A DNA stretch of 42,152 bases from Cohaesibacter sp. (GCA_025800145.1 JAOXSH010000049.1:1-42152), one strand, 5' to 3'. Shown: positions 1-8,650, numbered from the stretch's first letter. Numbers and translations: made by a program. The notes: generated by a model not told the origin, from the letters alone.

Positions 1-567
1 ACCGTGATCCTTGACAAATTGCGTGCCCTGGCAGCAGAGGGCCAAGGCATTATGCCAAACGCCATTGTCATTGGCGCAAAGGGGCGCTCTGGAACCGGGG
101 CAAGCGAATGTCTGGAAGCGGTCGGCATCAAAGTCACCAAATGGGACATTGAAGAAACCAAAAATCTCGACCGGGAAGCCCTGCTCTCTCATGACATGAT
201 GGTCAATTGTGTGTTGATGATGGGACCGGGCTTGCTTTTGGCAACCAAAGAGCATCTGGTAGCAGAGGGTACAAAGATGAAAGTGATCTCGGATGTCTCC
301 TGCGATCCTTTCTCCGATTTCAATCCACTGCCCATTTATGCCGAGCCGACAAGCTGGACAGATCCTGTCATCGAAGTGGCGAAAAATGCTCAGGGAGAAG
401 CCGTGGAAGTCACCTCTATCGACAATCTGCCATCCCTTTTGCCAGCACAAGCCGCAGAGGAATTTTCTGATCAATTCCTCCCCTCCCTTGCCCGCTTCCC
501 ACATGGGCCAGAATGGGTGAATGGCGAAAAGAAATTTGACGAAATCCGCAAAAAAGCCGGTCTCTGA
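1..567 (+). CDS. Saccharopine dehydrogenase-like protein, C-terminal part
   Basis: The reading frame is already open at base 1 and ends at a TGA at 565-567, so this is the 3' part (about 188 codons) of a gene that starts outside the window. The segment near residues 15-30 (IVIGAKGRSGTGA) looks like a nucleotide-binding loop. The tail around SIDNLPSLLPAQAAEEFS resembles the C-terminus of NAD-dependent, lysine-forming saccharopine dehydrogenases and related lysine-ketoglutarate enzymes. Such enzymes interconvert saccharopine with lysine and 2-oxoglutarate. The GTG at base 4 is not taken as a start because the frame is open before it. A terminator follows at about 592-630. Assignment to the family is fairly sure; the exact substrate is not. 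Confidence 0.75.
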   Translation, partial: TVILDKLRALAAEGQGIMPNAIVIGAKGRSGTGASECLEAVGIKVTKWDIEETKNLDREALLSHDMMVNCVLMMGPGLLLATKEHLVAEGTKMKVISDVSCDPFSDFNPLPIYAEPTSWTDPVIEVAKNAQGEAVEVTSIDNLPSLLPAQAAEEFSDQFLPSLARFPHGPEWVNGEKKFDEIRKKAGL

Positions 568-591
568 TCAGAATTTTTTGCGATCAAACAT

Positions 592-630
592 AAAAGGGCG
601 CTTCTCATTTAAAAAGCGCCCTTTTCTTTT
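592..630. terminator. Bidirectional intrinsic terminator
   Basis: Arms AAAGGGCGCT and AAGCGCCCTTT flank a short A/T-rich loop, with T-rich sequence on the right and A-rich sequence on the left. It lies between two convergent genes and can serve both. Confidence 0.8.
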
Positions 631-649
631 AAAAACTCTATAGGAAACC

Positions 650-1528
650 TTATTTCAATTCAAATTGCGCGGCACCATAGATCGGACCCGGATAGCCCTT
701 CACATCGGCCTGCAGCAACACCGCATATCCATCATAGCCCATTTTGCGCGCTTCGCTCATCGGCAATTCCACGCTCATCGCCTTGCCATGCCACATGCCA
801 ATGGTGCGCATATCTCCCACCACATTGTGATAGACAATCTTGCGACCCCGATTCTCACCACGCTTGATATCAGCACTCACTGCCCGCTTATAATAAGCAA
901 GCACCAGATTGCCTTCATAATTGGGTGCCATGCCTTGTGGCCGGGCTCCAATATCCAGCGTTAACACATCACCTTTTTGGGTCAGCGACATGGGAACCAT
1001 GATATCGGCCTCAAAGCGCTTGAGCGTCTTTGCCACATCATGACGCCGACTTCCCACTACATGCACGCGACCATTGATCACCATTTGCGGCGTATAAACC
1101 CGTCTGTCCCCCCGCAATCGCGCATAATCTTGCTGACGCAATGTATGTTCATGACGGGCATTGTCATCTTTCCAGCCCAGATAATCCCAATAATCAACCG
1201 CTTCAGTCAGTGCAATAATATTGGGATTTCCAACCATCTCGCCCAGCAATTTGTCAGCAGGCGGACAAGAGGAACAGCCTTGCGAGGTGAACAATTCCAC
1301 CACAACAGGAGCCGGACTTTTCGCCTTTGCTGTCACACTGCCAGAGCCAAAGGCAAACGCCCCAAAGAAAAGCGCAAATGCAGCAAAAGAAGACGGCAAA
1401 AACGAGCACCTAAATTTGGCCGAAACGGATTTGGATTTCTGATCACAGGAAGAAATCCGGGCTGAAGATTTGAACGGAAAATAAGTCATCATGCACGCAG
1501 TTAACGCAAATTTTGCTTCAACTGCCAA
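650..1528 (-). CDS. DUF1223 family secreted thioredoxin-like protein
   Basis: The protein has an N-terminal hydrophobic stretch (about residues 43-66, ending near SVTAKAKS) that looks like a signal or anchor segment. It then has VVVELFTSQGCSSCPPADK, the CxxC-containing start of the DUF1223 domain, a thioredoxin-like fold found in many proteobacteria. The role is unknown; the CxxC and probable export suggest a periplasmic redox or binding function. The start is uncertain: a TTG at 1528 has an upstream AAGGGA about 6 bases away, while ATG codons at 1492 and 1489 lack a clear ribosome site. It stands alone and converges on the preceding saccharopine dehydrogenase-like gene. Confidence 0.75.
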   Translation of the reverse strand: MAVEAKFALTACMMTYFPFKSSARISSCDQKSKSVSAKFRCSFLPSSFAAFALFFGAFAFGSGSVTAKAKSPAPVVVELFTSQGCSSCPPADKLLGEMVGNPNIIALTEAVDYWDYLGWKDDNARHEHTLRQQDYARLRGDRRVYTPQMVINGRVHVVGSRRHDVAKTLKRFEADIMVPMSLTQKGDVLTLDIGARPQGMAPNYEGNLVLAYYKRAVSADIKRGENRGRKIVYHNVVGDMRTIGMWHGKAMSVELPMSEARKMGYDGYAVLLQADVKGYPGPIYGAAQFELK

Positions 1529-1673
1529 TCACAATCCCTTGAAAGAGCATGAGGCAAAAACACACCCCAATGATGGCCAAATGGTAGAATGACAAATTTC
1601 TCATACTTTTTTGCCAGACTCATCACGCAAAAACCCCTATCATGCGCTATCAAAAACTTTTGGGAGAATGAAA

Positions 1674-2090
1674 ATGCCCTTGAGCGAAGTAAACTGGCTC
1701 GCCGCTATCATCGCCGCTCTTGTTGGCTATGGATTGGGGGCTGTCTGGTATATGTCTCTTGCCAAACCCTGGATGGCAGCGGCCAATCTGACGCAAGAGA
1801 CCATCAAAGGCGAAACAGGCAAACAAAGCCCGGTGCCTTTTATCATCGCTGCTCTGGCCAATCTGGTCATTGCTGCCCTTCTCTATGGCATTCTCGCCCA
1901 TGTAGGAGATTTTTCTGTCAGGCGCGGCATTATGTCCGGCCTGATGATCTGGCTCGGCTTTGTCGCCACCACAATGGCCGTGAATTATGCCTATCAAATG
2001 CGCCCTTTGCGCCTATGGCTCATTGATAACGGCTATTGGCTGCTCAATCTCATCGCACAAGGGGCCATTCTGGGCTGGTTCGGTGCCTAA
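1674..2090 (+). CDS. DUF1761 family small membrane protein
   Basis: This 138-residue protein has about four hydrophobic segments: WLAAIIAALVGYGLGAVWYM, an alanine/leucine-rich helix near residues 58-75, one near 85-105, and a C-terminal helix WLLNLIAQGAILGWF. This matches the DUF1761 family of inner-membrane proteins of unknown function. The start is set at the ATG at 1674 because GGGAGA at 1662-1667 lies 6 bases upstream. An ATG at 1668 is also in frame but abuts the GGGAGA. It converges on the Lrp gene with only 7 bases between stop codons and no obvious terminator. Confidence 0.75.
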   Translation: MPLSEVNWLAAIIAALVGYGLGAVWYMSLAKPWMAAANLTQETIKGETGKQSPVPFIIAALANLVIAALLYGILAHVGDFSVRRGIMSGLMIWLGFVATTMAVNYAYQMRPLRLWLIDNGYWLLNLIAQGAILGWFGA

Positions 2091-2097
2091 TCACCCA

Positions 2098-2535
2098 TCA
2101 AATGGTGCTGAGTAAAATAGAGGTTTCACTATTGAGCACCCCTTCTACCAATCTCACCTCGCGCAAAACCCGATCAAAATCCGGCAAACTGGGTGCCTGC
2201 ACCTCTGCCACCAGATCCCAAGCTCCATTGGTGGTATGAAGCGCCTGAATTTCCGGCATGCCACGCAAACGGCGAATGACCTGACTGGTGGATTTGCCCA
2301 CCACTTCAATCAACATCACAGCCCGAATGCCATCCAGATCATAATCTTCACGCACCCGCACCGTAAAGCCAAGCAAAGCGCCAGAATCCATCAACCGATC
2401 CAGACGATTTTGCACGGTGCCACGCGAGACTTTCAAAATATCCGCCAATTTGGATAAAGAAGCCCGCCCATCACTGCGCAAAAGCGAAATAAGCTCTCGA
2501 TCCAAACGATCATAAATATGTTTATCCTGGCTCAT
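2098..2535 (-). CDS. Lrp/AsnC family transcriptional regulator
   Basis: The protein is 145 residues. The N-terminal winged helix-turn-helix lies at about residues 8-60 (LISLLRSDGRASLSKLADILKVS, then RGTVQNRLDRL). The C-terminal half is an AsnC-type ligand-binding domain (VMLIEVVGKST through TTNGAWDLVAEVQ). Members bind amino acids and act as octamers or dimers on nearby operators. ATG at 2535 is preferred over the TTG two codons upstream because GAGG lies 7 bases before it. The gene is divergent from ornithine cyclodeaminase across a 162-base A/T-rich gap with a palindrome, so it probably controls that gene and itself in response to ornithine or a related amino acid (inference). Confidence 0.9.
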   Translation of the reverse strand: MSQDKHIYDRLDRELISLLRSDGRASLSKLADILKVSRGTVQNRLDRLMDSGALLGFTVRVREDYDLDGIRAVMLIEVVGKSTSQVIRRLRGMPEIQALHTTNGAWDLVAEVQAPSLPDFDRVLREVRLVEGVLNSETSILLSTI

Positions 2536-2573
2536 AAACAAACCTCACTGAACAATTTGAACAATCTATCTAT

Positions 2574-2604
2574 ACAATTTGCATTTTAATCATGCAAATT
2601 TTGT
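2574..2604. promoter_or_regulatory. Candidate Lrp-type operator palindrome
   Basis: Perfect 8-base arms AATTTGCA (2576-2583) and TGCAAATT (2593-2600) are separated by 9 A/T-rich bases, extending loosely to ACA...TGT. It sits in the gap between the divergent Lrp and ornithine cyclodeaminase genes. A/T-rich dyads of this type are typical Lrp/AsnC operators; binding is inferred. Confidence 0.5.
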
Positions 2605-2697
2605 AGAATTTCGCCATTTTGTCTGAAATTTTGGCTCTTTATCATCAAGAATAACAAACAAAACCAGCAACTCTTTCATAGTTCGGGAGCCAAAGCC

Positions 2698-3756
2698 ATG
2701 ACATCCCCCAATCTCGACAAGCTCAACATTGTGCCTTTCGTCAGCGTCGATAATATGATGAAGCTGGTTCTAAATATTGGCATAGAAAATGTTCTAAAGG
2801 GCATAGCAGAGCAGATTGAAAATGACTTCAAACGCTGGAAGCTTTTTGACAAAACCCCGCGCATTGCCTCCCATTCCAAAGAAGGCGTCATCGAATTGAT
2901 GCCAACGTCAGATGGGGAAGTTTATGGCTTTAAATATGTCAATGGTCATCCCAAAAACACCAAGGAAGGCCTACAAACGGTCACCGCTTTTGGCCTTTTG
3001 GCAGATGTTGAATCCGGCTATCCTGTCCTACTGACAGAAATGACCATTCTCACCGCTTTGCGCACTGCGGCCATGTCAGCGGTGGCTGCAAAATATCTTG
3101 CGCCCAAACAGTCAAAAGTCATGGCCATGATCGGCAATGGCGCACAATGCGAATTTCAGGCTTTGGCCTTCAAGGATATTTGCGGCATCGACACTGTGCG
3201 CCTGTTTGACATTGATCCAATCGCCACCGACAAAGCCGTCTTTAACCTCAAAGACAGCGGCCTCACCATCATTCGCACCAGCTCCCACGAAGACTGTGTC
3301 AATGGGGCAGATATTATCACCACCTGCACAGCCGACAAACAATATGCCACCATTCTGACCGATAATATGGTCGGCTCTGGCATTCATATCAATGCCATCG
3401 GCGGCGATTGCCCGGGCAAAACCGAACTGCATAAAGATATCTTGCTGCGCTCTGATATTTTCGTTGAATTTCCTCCCCAAACCCGGGTTGAAGGTGAAAT
3501 CCAACAGCTTGACGCCGATCACCCTGTCACAGAGCTATGGCAAGTGATCACAGGCGATAAAAAAGGCCGCACAGACAATCAGCAAATTACCCTGTTCGAT
3601 TCCGTTGGCTTTGCCATTGAGGATTTTTCGGCCCTGAAATATCTCTATGGTGCCATTAAAAATACCAGTTTTTATGATGAGCTGGACATGATTGCCGATC
3701 CTGATGAGCCACGCGATTTATTTGGCATGGTCCAGCGCGCAAAGGCCAATCTATAG
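2698..3756 (+). CDS. ocd: Ornithine cyclodeaminase
   Basis: This 352-residue protein is of usual length for the ornithine cyclodeaminase/mu-crystallin family. These NAD-dependent enzymes convert L-ornithine to L-proline and ammonia. Visible hallmarks are the Rossmann loop MAMIGNGAQCEFQ near residue 143, the substrate-side segment LLTEMTILTALRTAAMSAVAA near 105-125, and HINAIGGDCPGKTEL near 230-244. The GGDCPGKTEL form is characteristic of true ornithine cyclodeaminases rather than of alanine or ketimine dehydrogenase relatives. GGGAG precedes the ATG. A terminator follows. The divergent Lrp-type gene is the likely regulator. Confidence 0.9.
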   Translation: MTSPNLDKLNIVPFVSVDNMMKLVLNIGIENVLKGIAEQIENDFKRWKLFDKTPRIASHSKEGVIELMPTSDGEVYGFKYVNGHPKNTKEGLQTVTAFGLLADVESGYPVLLTEMTILTALRTAAMSAVAAKYLAPKQSKVMAMIGNGAQCEFQALAFKDICGIDTVRLFDIDPIATDKAVFNLKDSGLTIIRTSSHEDCVNGADIITTCTADKQYATILTDNMVGSGIHINAIGGDCPGKTELHKDILLRSDIFVEFPPQTRVEGEIQQLDADHPVTELWQVITGDKKGRTDNQQITLFDSVGFAIEDFSALKYLYGAIKNTSFYDELDMIADPDEPRDLFGMVQRAKANL

Positions 3757-3792
3757 AGGAAAAACGCTCAACCACTCAAGCTGACATCAAAG

Positions 3793-3833
3793 CCCGGATG
3801 GCCCTTGACGGACTCTGCCAATCCGGGTTTTTT
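3793..3833 (+). terminator. Intrinsic terminator after ornithine cyclodeaminase
   Basis: Arms CCCGGAT (3793-3799) and ATCCGGG (3821-3827) are followed by six T. The loop is long (21 bases), so the hairpin is moderate. Confidence 0.65.
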
Positions 3834-3906
3834 ATCGATTCTATGAATGCTACAAATAAAACAAGAGCAAAGGACCAGACCAGAAGATCAGAACAGAAAA
3901 CCGGAT

Positions 3907-4326
3907 ATGAGCGACCAAAATATCTTTTTGTGCCATAAATCAGACCTGCAAAAAACAGGCGCTTTTGGGGCAAGCCTTCACATACAAAAAGAAGGGCGTC
4001 AAAATGCGCTCGATATTGTCATCATCGACATGACCTATAACCCCGCCAATCCCCAATCAGACCCTTGCTCACACAATCATTACAAGGCATTTGTCAATGC
4101 CTGTCCCCATCTTGGTATGCCACTGCAAACATTTGATCATCAATTTCTTGATCAAACGAATCCTTCCATCCTTATTTGTTCAACCCATGGGGCCCGCTTT
4201 CAGGCGCAAGACGGCTTTTGTCTCTCAGGCCCATGTAAGGGATCATCCTTAACGCCTATATCACTTACGTTCACGGAACAGTCTATTTTTATAAAAATCT
4301 CTGATAGCAAACTCTCAAAACATTGA
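3907..4326 (+). CDS. Rieske [2Fe-2S] ferredoxin-like protein
   Basis: This 139-residue protein carries both Rieske cluster motifs. ACPHLGMPL supplies Cys66 and His68, and CSTHGARF supplies Cys91 and His94, with the usual spacing. There is no membrane segment and no oxygenase catalytic domain, so it is a free-standing cytoplasmic Rieske protein that probably carries electrons for an unknown partner. Start chosen at ATGAGCGAC; an upstream ATG at 3847 would add 20 polar residues unlike the family. It stands alone between ornithine cyclodeaminase and acetyl-CoA synthetase. Confidence 0.8.
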   Translation: MSDQNIFLCHKSDLQKTGAFGASLHIQKEGRQNALDIVIIDMTYNPANPQSDPCSHNHYKAFVNACPHLGMPLQTFDHQFLDQTNPSILICSTHGARFQAQDGFCLSGPCKGSSLTPISLTFTEQSIFIKISDSKLSKH

Positions 4327-4536
4327 CAAAACTATAGAAAATAGATTTCCTTATTCTGCAAAAAGCAAAAATAAACAGGCTCCATGCTCTACAAAAACAG
4401 CACACAGAGTCGACCAAAGAGGCATTCAAAGCAGCTAGACGCTGTGCCCTGACGTAAGCATAATGGGTCAGACCATTTTGAGTGGTTCGCATGAAACCAT
4501 TCCTTATTTTCACTGGACAAGTTCTGGGAGGAACGC
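4327..4536. other. Leader region before acs, no gene
   Basis: This 210-base gap is A/T-rich at its start. It contains only short dyads (AATGG/CCATT near 4462-4477 and TGGTT/AACCA at 4483-4499) and the GGGAGG ribosome site of acs. No coding signal is seen; the acs promoter is presumably here. Confidence 0.5.
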
Positions 4537-6477
4537 ATGTCAGAAAATGTCTATCCCGTACCAAAGGATGTGGCAAAAGACGCCCTGATCGATAACGAGA
4601 CCTACCTGTCAATGTACAAACAGTCCGTAGAGGATCCGGCAGGCTTTTGGGGAGAACAAGGCAAGCGTCTGGACTGGATCAAGCCTTACACCAAGGTAAA
4701 AAATACCTCATATGATTATCACAATGTTTCCATCAGATGGTTTGAAGATGGTGAACTGAATGTCTCGGCCAACTGCATTGATCGCCATCTGGAAACAAGA
4801 GGTGATCAAACCGCCATCATCTGGGAAGGAGACGACCCGTCAGATGACGAACATATCACCTATAAACAGCTGCATGAGCGGGTCTGTAAACTGGCAAATG
4901 CCTATAAAGAACTGGGCGTTGGCAAAGGCGATCGGGTTATTCTGTATCTACCCATGATCCCGGAAGCCGCCTATGCCATGCTGGCTTGCGCACGCATTGG
5001 AGCCATTCATTCCATCGTATTTGGCGGTTTCTCCCCTGACGCTCTGGCAGATCGCATCAATGGCTGTGAAGCCAAATTGGTGGTCACAGCCGATCAAGGC
5101 TTGCGTGGGGGCCGCAAAGTGCCCTTGAAAACCAATGCAGATGCAGCTCTTGCAAAAGTCGAGCATGACGTCAAAGCCTTGGTTGTCAAACGCACCGGCG
5201 GCGATATCCCAATGGTGGAAGGCCGTGACATTTGGTATGACGATGTGGTCGGCCCCGCGTCAAGCGATTGCCCGGCCGAGCCAATGAATGCGGAAGATCC
5301 CCTCTTCATTCTCTATACATCCGGCTCTACTGGCAAACCAAAAGGCGTTGTCCATTCCACCGGCGGATATCTGCTTTATGCCTCCATGACCCATCAATAT
5401 GTCTTTGATTATAAAGACGGCGATATCTATTGGTGTACCGCTGATGTGGGCTGGGTCACCGGCCATTCCTATATTGTCTATGGACCTCTGGCCAATGGTG
5501 CCACAACCCTGATGTTTGAAGGTGTGCCAACCTATCCAAGCCCGTCCCGCTTCTGGGATGTGTGCGAAAAACACAAGGTCAATATCTTCTATACAGCACC
5601 AACAGCCATCCGCTCTCTCATGGGTGCAGGCAATGAACATGTTGAAGAAGCAGATCTATCTGACCTTCGCGTGCTTGGCTCTGTGGGCGAACCCATCAAT
5701 CCAGAAGCCTGGAAATGGTATTATGAGGTGGTTGGCAAGGAAAAATGCCCAATCGTTGACACTTGGTGGCAAACAGAGACCGGCGGCATCATGATCACGC
5801 CACTTCCCGGTGCAACCGATCTGAAACCCGGCTCCGCAACCCGTCCATTTTTCGGTGTTCAACCGGTTATGCTCGATAATGACGGCAAAGAAATTGCTGA
5901 GACCGAATGCGAGGGCATCCTATGCATCGCAGACAGCTGGCCCGGCCAAATGCGCACCGTCTTTGGTGACCATGATCGCTTCGTCTCTACCTATTTTGAA
6001 ACCTTCAAAGGCTATTATTTTGCCGGTGACGGTGCCCGCCGCGACGCGGACGGCTATTACTGGATTACAGGCCGCGTTGATGACGTGATCAATGTCTCTG
6101 GTCATCGTATGGGCACAGCAGAGGTAGAAAGCGCCCTTGTTGCTCATCCAAAAGTCTCCGAAGCCGCGGTCGTTGGCTATCCGCACGATATCAAGGGTCA
6201 GGGCATCTATGTCTATGTCACCTTGATGGAAGGCGAAGAGGAATCGGAAGATCTGCGCAAGGAACTTCGCACATGGGTTCGTGGCGAAATTGGCCCAATT
6301 GCCTCGCCAGATCTCATCCAGTTCGCACCGGGCTTGCCAAAAACCCGCTCCGGTAAAATCATGCGCCGTATCTTGCGCAAAATTGCCGAAGATGATTTTG
6401 GCAGCCTTGGTGATACCTCAACACTTGCAGACCCAACAGTGGTTGATGATCTGATTGACAACCGTCAAAACAGATAA
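4537..6477 (+). CDS. acs: Acetyl-CoA synthetase
   Basis: The protein is 646 residues, the normal length for AMP-forming acetyl-CoA synthetase. It activates acetate with ATP to acetyl-AMP and then acetyl-CoA in the cytoplasm. Seen in order: an N-terminal segment typical of the family, the adenylation P-loop [15 protein letters not shown] at about 260-274, [28 protein letters not shown], and the C-terminal [16 protein letters not shown]. Lys607 in the last is the conserved catalytic lysine that is reversibly acetylated in this family. GGGAGG lies 7 bases before the ATG. A strong terminator follows, so it is probably a single-gene unit. Confidence 0.97.
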   Translation: MSENVYPVPKDVAKDALIDNETYLSMYKQSVEDPAGFWGEQGKRLDWIKPYTKVKNTSYDYHNVSIRWFEDGELNVSANCIDRHLETRGDQTAIIWEGDDPSDDEHITYKQLHERVCKLANAYKELGVGKGDRVILYLPMIPEAAYAMLACARIGAIHSIVFGGFSPDALADRINGCEAKLVVTADQGLRGGRKVPLKTNADAALAKVEHDVKALVVKRTGGDIPMVEGRDIWYDDVVGPASSDCPAEPMNAEDPLFILYTSGSTGKPKGVVHSTGGYLLYASMTHQYVFDYKDGDIYWCTADVGWVTGHSYIVYGPLANGATTLMFEGVPTYPSPSRFWDVCEKHKVNIFYTAPTAIRSLMGAGNEHVEEADLSDLRVLGSVGEPINPEAWKWYYEVVGKEKCPIVDTWWQTETGGIMITPLPGATDLKPGSATRPFFGVQPVMLDNDGKEIAETECEGILCIADSWPGQMRTVFGDHDRFVSTYFETFKGYYFAGDGARRDADGYYWITGRVDDVINVSGHRMGTAEVESALVAHPKVSEAAVVGYPHDIKGQGIYVYVTLMEGEEESEDLRKELRTWVRGEIGPIASPDLIQFAPGLPKTRSGKIMRRILRKIAEDDFGSLGDTSTLADPTVVDDLIDNRQNR

Positions 6478-6500
6478 GCAAGTCAGAAATTTAAGACAAT

Positions 6501-6536
6501 AAAAAGCCCCGTCAGGATCCTGACGGGGCTTTTTTT
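6501..6536. terminator. Perfect-palindrome terminator after acs
   Basis: Symmetric arms AAAGCCCCGTCAGGA and TCCTGACGGGGCTTT are flanked by A and T runs. It can stop both acs and the convergent cyclic-nucleotide-binding gene. Confidence 0.95.
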
Positions 6537-6559
6537 GAACAACCAAAAAAACAAAAATC

Positions 6560-7069
6560 TCAATCTTTCATGGCAAAAGTCATCGCATCTTCCATGGAAG
6601 CAGCCTCTTGTGGCACACCATCCAGCATATCAACCACCTGCTGTAAATCAGCCACCAGATTGGTCAAACGGCTGGACATGCGAGCGTGAATCTCTTCCGC
6701 CAATTCTGGATATTCATCCATCACCCGACGAAAGAGAGAGCGGCGAATTTGAATAACGCGCAAATCTTCAACCGCAATTGCCATTGCCGTACGCCTTGTT
6801 TCAGCCACCAAGGCCAATTCCCCGATCAAGCTGCCTGCATAGAGATGCTGACTATCCAAATCCCGACCATCACTGGAAATGGTCATACGAATCTCACCAT
6901 CCAGTACAATGAAAGCAGAATCGGCCAAATCCCCCTGACGAAACAAAACCTGCTTGGCACGATAGGACCGGGTCTCAGCGCCAAATGCCAAAAGCCTGAG
7001 CTGATCATCAGTAAAGTCGGCAAAAAACGGCACTTGCCGCATCAGATCCATTTCACTATTCAGGCTCAT
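6560..7069 (-). CDS. Cyclic-nucleotide-binding (Crp-type effector domain) protein without DNA-binding domain
   Basis: The protein is 169 residues. Residues about 12-125 form one cNMP-binding beta-roll domain, with the phosphate-binding-cassette-like GSLIGELALVAETRRTAMA near 80-98. A helical tail with a heptad-like pattern (MSSRLTNLVADLQQVVDML) follows, where a Crp protein would have its helix-turn-helix. It is therefore a stand-alone nucleotide sensor rather than a transcription factor. ATG at 7069 is chosen because AGGGAT precedes it. It lies just downstream of the cenR-like gene on the same strand, with a terminator-like hairpin between. A second-messenger role linked to that regulator is only an inference. 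Confidence 0.8.
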   Translation of the reverse strand: MSLNSEMDLMRQVPFFADFTDDQLRLLAFGAETRSYRAKQVLFRQGDLADSAFIVLDGEIRMTISSDGRDLDSQHLYAGSLIGELALVAETRRTAMAIAVEDLRVIQIRRSLFRRVMDEYPELAEEIHARMSSRLTNLVADLQQVVDMLDGVPQEAASMEDAMTFAMKD

Positions 7070-7120
7070 TTTAATCCCTATCCATGCCTTTGCCTCAAAA
7101 GCTGTCCCATCAAAGCAAAA

Positions 7121-7155
7121 CAAAAAAGCGCACCATCATTGTGGCACGCTTCTTA
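7121..7155 (-). terminator. Terminator after cenR-like gene
   Basis: On the minus strand a stem AAGCGTGCCA / TGGTGCGCTT, with G-U pairs, is followed by six T. It lies between the response regulator and the cNMP-binding gene. Confidence 0.6.
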
Positions 7156-7201
7156 ATAACTTCCAATGCCTTATTCAAGGCAATTTACCATGACGCAATC
7201 A

Positions 7202-7885
7202 TCATGGCACCAGCTTGTAACCACCCGCTTCAGTGATCAAAAGCTGTGCATTGGATGGGTTTTTCTCAATTTTCTGACGCAAACGATAAATATGGGTTTC
7301 CAATGTATGCGTCGTCACGCCGGAATTATAACCCCACACTTCATGCAACAAAACATCGCGGCCAACCGGTTTATCGCCAGAACGATAAAGGAATTTCAGA
7401 ATGGATGTTTCTTTTTCTGTCAAACGAACCTTACCACCCTGCTCATCAGACAGCAATTTCGCAGCTGGTTTGAAGGTATAAGGCCCGACGGAAAAAGTCG
7501 CATCTTCGCTATTTTCATGCTGACGCAATTGCGCACGAATACGCGCCAGCAAAACCGCAAACCGAAATGGTTTGGTCACATAATCATTGGCTCCGGCTTC
7601 CAATCCCAAAATGGTATCGGAATCGGTGTCATGGCCCGTCAACATGATGATTGGCGCCTTGAAATCCCCTTTGCGTAGCAATTTCACCGCCTCGCGACCA
7701 TCCATATCCGGCAGACCGACATCCATCACCAACAAATCAAAATGATCTGAGCGCGCTGTCTGGATACCTTTTGTGGCACTTTCTTCCTGATACAAATCAA
7801 ACTCTTCATAAAGGGAGAGCTGCTCAACCAGCGCTTCACGCAGTTCGGTATCATCATCAACGAGCAAAATTTTTCTAGCAGTCAT
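7202..7885 (-). CDS. cenR: OmpR-family response regulator, CenR-like
   Basis: The 227-residue protein has an N-terminal receiver domain (acidic DDD at 10-12, phosphoacceptor Asp55, Thr83, Lys105 in TKPF). Its C-terminal winged-helix domain has LTEKETSILKFLYRSGDKPV and GVTTHTLETHIYRLRQKIE. Near-invariant stretches such as GLEAGANDYVTKPFRFAVLL and GYNSGVTTHTLETHIYRLR match, from memory, the alphaproteobacterial regulator CenR, which controls cell-envelope genes with the kinase CenK. No histidine kinase is next to it, which agrees with CenR being encoded apart from its kinase. The next divergent gene is an L,D-transpeptidase-like envelope gene, a plausible target. OmpR family is certain; the name CenR is likely. 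Confidence 0.85.
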   Translation of the reverse strand: MTARKILLVDDDTELREALVEQLSLYEEFDLYQEESATKGIQTARSDHFDLLVMDVGLPDMDGREAVKLLRKGDFKAPIIMLTGHDTDSDTILGLEAGANDYVTKPFRFAVLLARIRAQLRQHENSEDATFSVGPYTFKPAAKLLSDEQGGKVRLTEKETSILKFLYRSGDKPVGRDVLLHEVWGYNSGVTTHTLETHIYRLRQKIEKNPSNAQLLITEAGGYKLVP

Positions 7886-7951
7886 TATCGCATCCCCAGA
7901 TTGGCCTCGATGGTATCAGACATCCGATCCACCCGATGGCAGCCTTGCGAC

Positions 7952-7996
7952 TTACAGCATATCGCATAATGACTGAAATCACTCGATATGCTGTAA
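7952..7996. repeat. 13-base inverted repeat between cenR-like and ldt genes
   Basis: Perfect arms TTACAGCATATCG (7952-7964) and CGATATGCTGTAA (7984-7996) flank a 19-base spacer. The right arm and what follows (CTGTAACCGTTTGTTTCACG) resemble an intergenic repeat common in rhizobial genomes. It could be a repeat remnant or an operator shared by the divergent genes. Confidence 0.6.
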
Positions 7997-8073
7997 CCGT
8001 TTGTTTCACGAATTCGTATCTTGAATTTCCATCATCTAAGTGGTCAACTGATAGAAAATCAAATCACGAGCAA

Positions 8074-8098
8074 TCACGTCAATGTCAGTGTGACGTGA
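8074..8098 (+). promoter_or_regulatory. Hairpin or dyad over the ldt ribosome site
   Basis: Perfect 8-base arms TCACGTCA (8074-8081) and TGACGTGA (8091-8098) flank a 9-base loop. The right arm ends 3 bases before the ATG at 8102 and covers the GTGAAG ribosome-binding sequence, so it could hide the start in mRNA or act as an operator. Confidence 0.45.
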
Positions 8099-8101
8099 AG
8101 C

Positions 8102-8644
8102 ATGACGCAAAACTCTCAATTCTTGATGAATCTTATTACAATTCACGCAAAACCGGGCAACCCATTCCAAGGCTTGGTAAAAATAGGTTTACAAACCCAC
8201 CCTTGCGCCTTGGGCCGCACAGGGCTGCACTCTCAAAAGCGAGAGGGAGATGGTGCTACGCCATTTTTGCGATGCACCGCTCTTTTTGGCTTTTATCGCC
8301 CGGACAGAGGACCAAAGCCTGTCTCAAAACTGCCTTTCATTGCCCTTCATCCCACAATGGGCTGGTGCGATGAAACAGGCCATGCCTGCTATAACAGGCC
8401 CATCAAACGCCCTTTCAAACCATCCCATGAGCAAATGTGGCGCAAAGACGAATTATATGATATCGGCCTTGTGCTGGATTATAATATCTCAACACGCCAG
8501 CAAGGCATGGGCAGCGCTATTTTCTTTCACATTGCCCGGCCAAACTTTACCCCGACAGAAGGCTGCGTAGCCGTTCAACCAATGGTCATGCGCCAATTGG
8601 TGCGCCAGATCTCTGCGCAAACCATCTTTCAGATCAAACGATAA
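8102..8644 (+). CDS. L,D-transpeptidase (YkuD-type) catalytic domain protein
   Basis: The 180-residue protein ends with the YkuD-type active-site pattern: FFHIARPNFTPTEGCVAV, with His about residue 142 and catalytic Cys in the EGCVAV segment near 153. Earlier GDGATPFLRCTALFGFYRPDRG and HPTMGWCDE are typical of a short single-domain branch of this family in alphaproteobacteria. Family members crosslink peptidoglycan peptides or attach proteins to them. No signal peptide is obvious from this start, and a start at the later ATG (8126) would not give one either, so export is unclear. It is divergent from the CenR-like gene and convergent with yggS (6 bases between stops). Confidence 0.8.
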   Translation: MTQNSQFLMNLITIHAKPGNPFQGLVKIGLQTHPCALGRTGLHSQKREGDGATPFLRCTALFGFYRPDRGPKPVSKLPFIALHPTMGWCDETGHACYNRPIKRPFKPSHEQMWRKDELYDIGLVLDYNISTRQQGMGSAIFFHIARPNFTPTEGCVAVQPMVMRQLVRQISAQTIFQIKR

Positions 8645-8650
8645 AAGCAA

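Noticed and set aside
7936..8373. Plus-strand open frame starting in the cenR-ldt gap
   Set aside because: It begins in the inverted-repeat region and overlaps the L,D-transpeptidase gene in another frame; the latter has the catalytic motifs.
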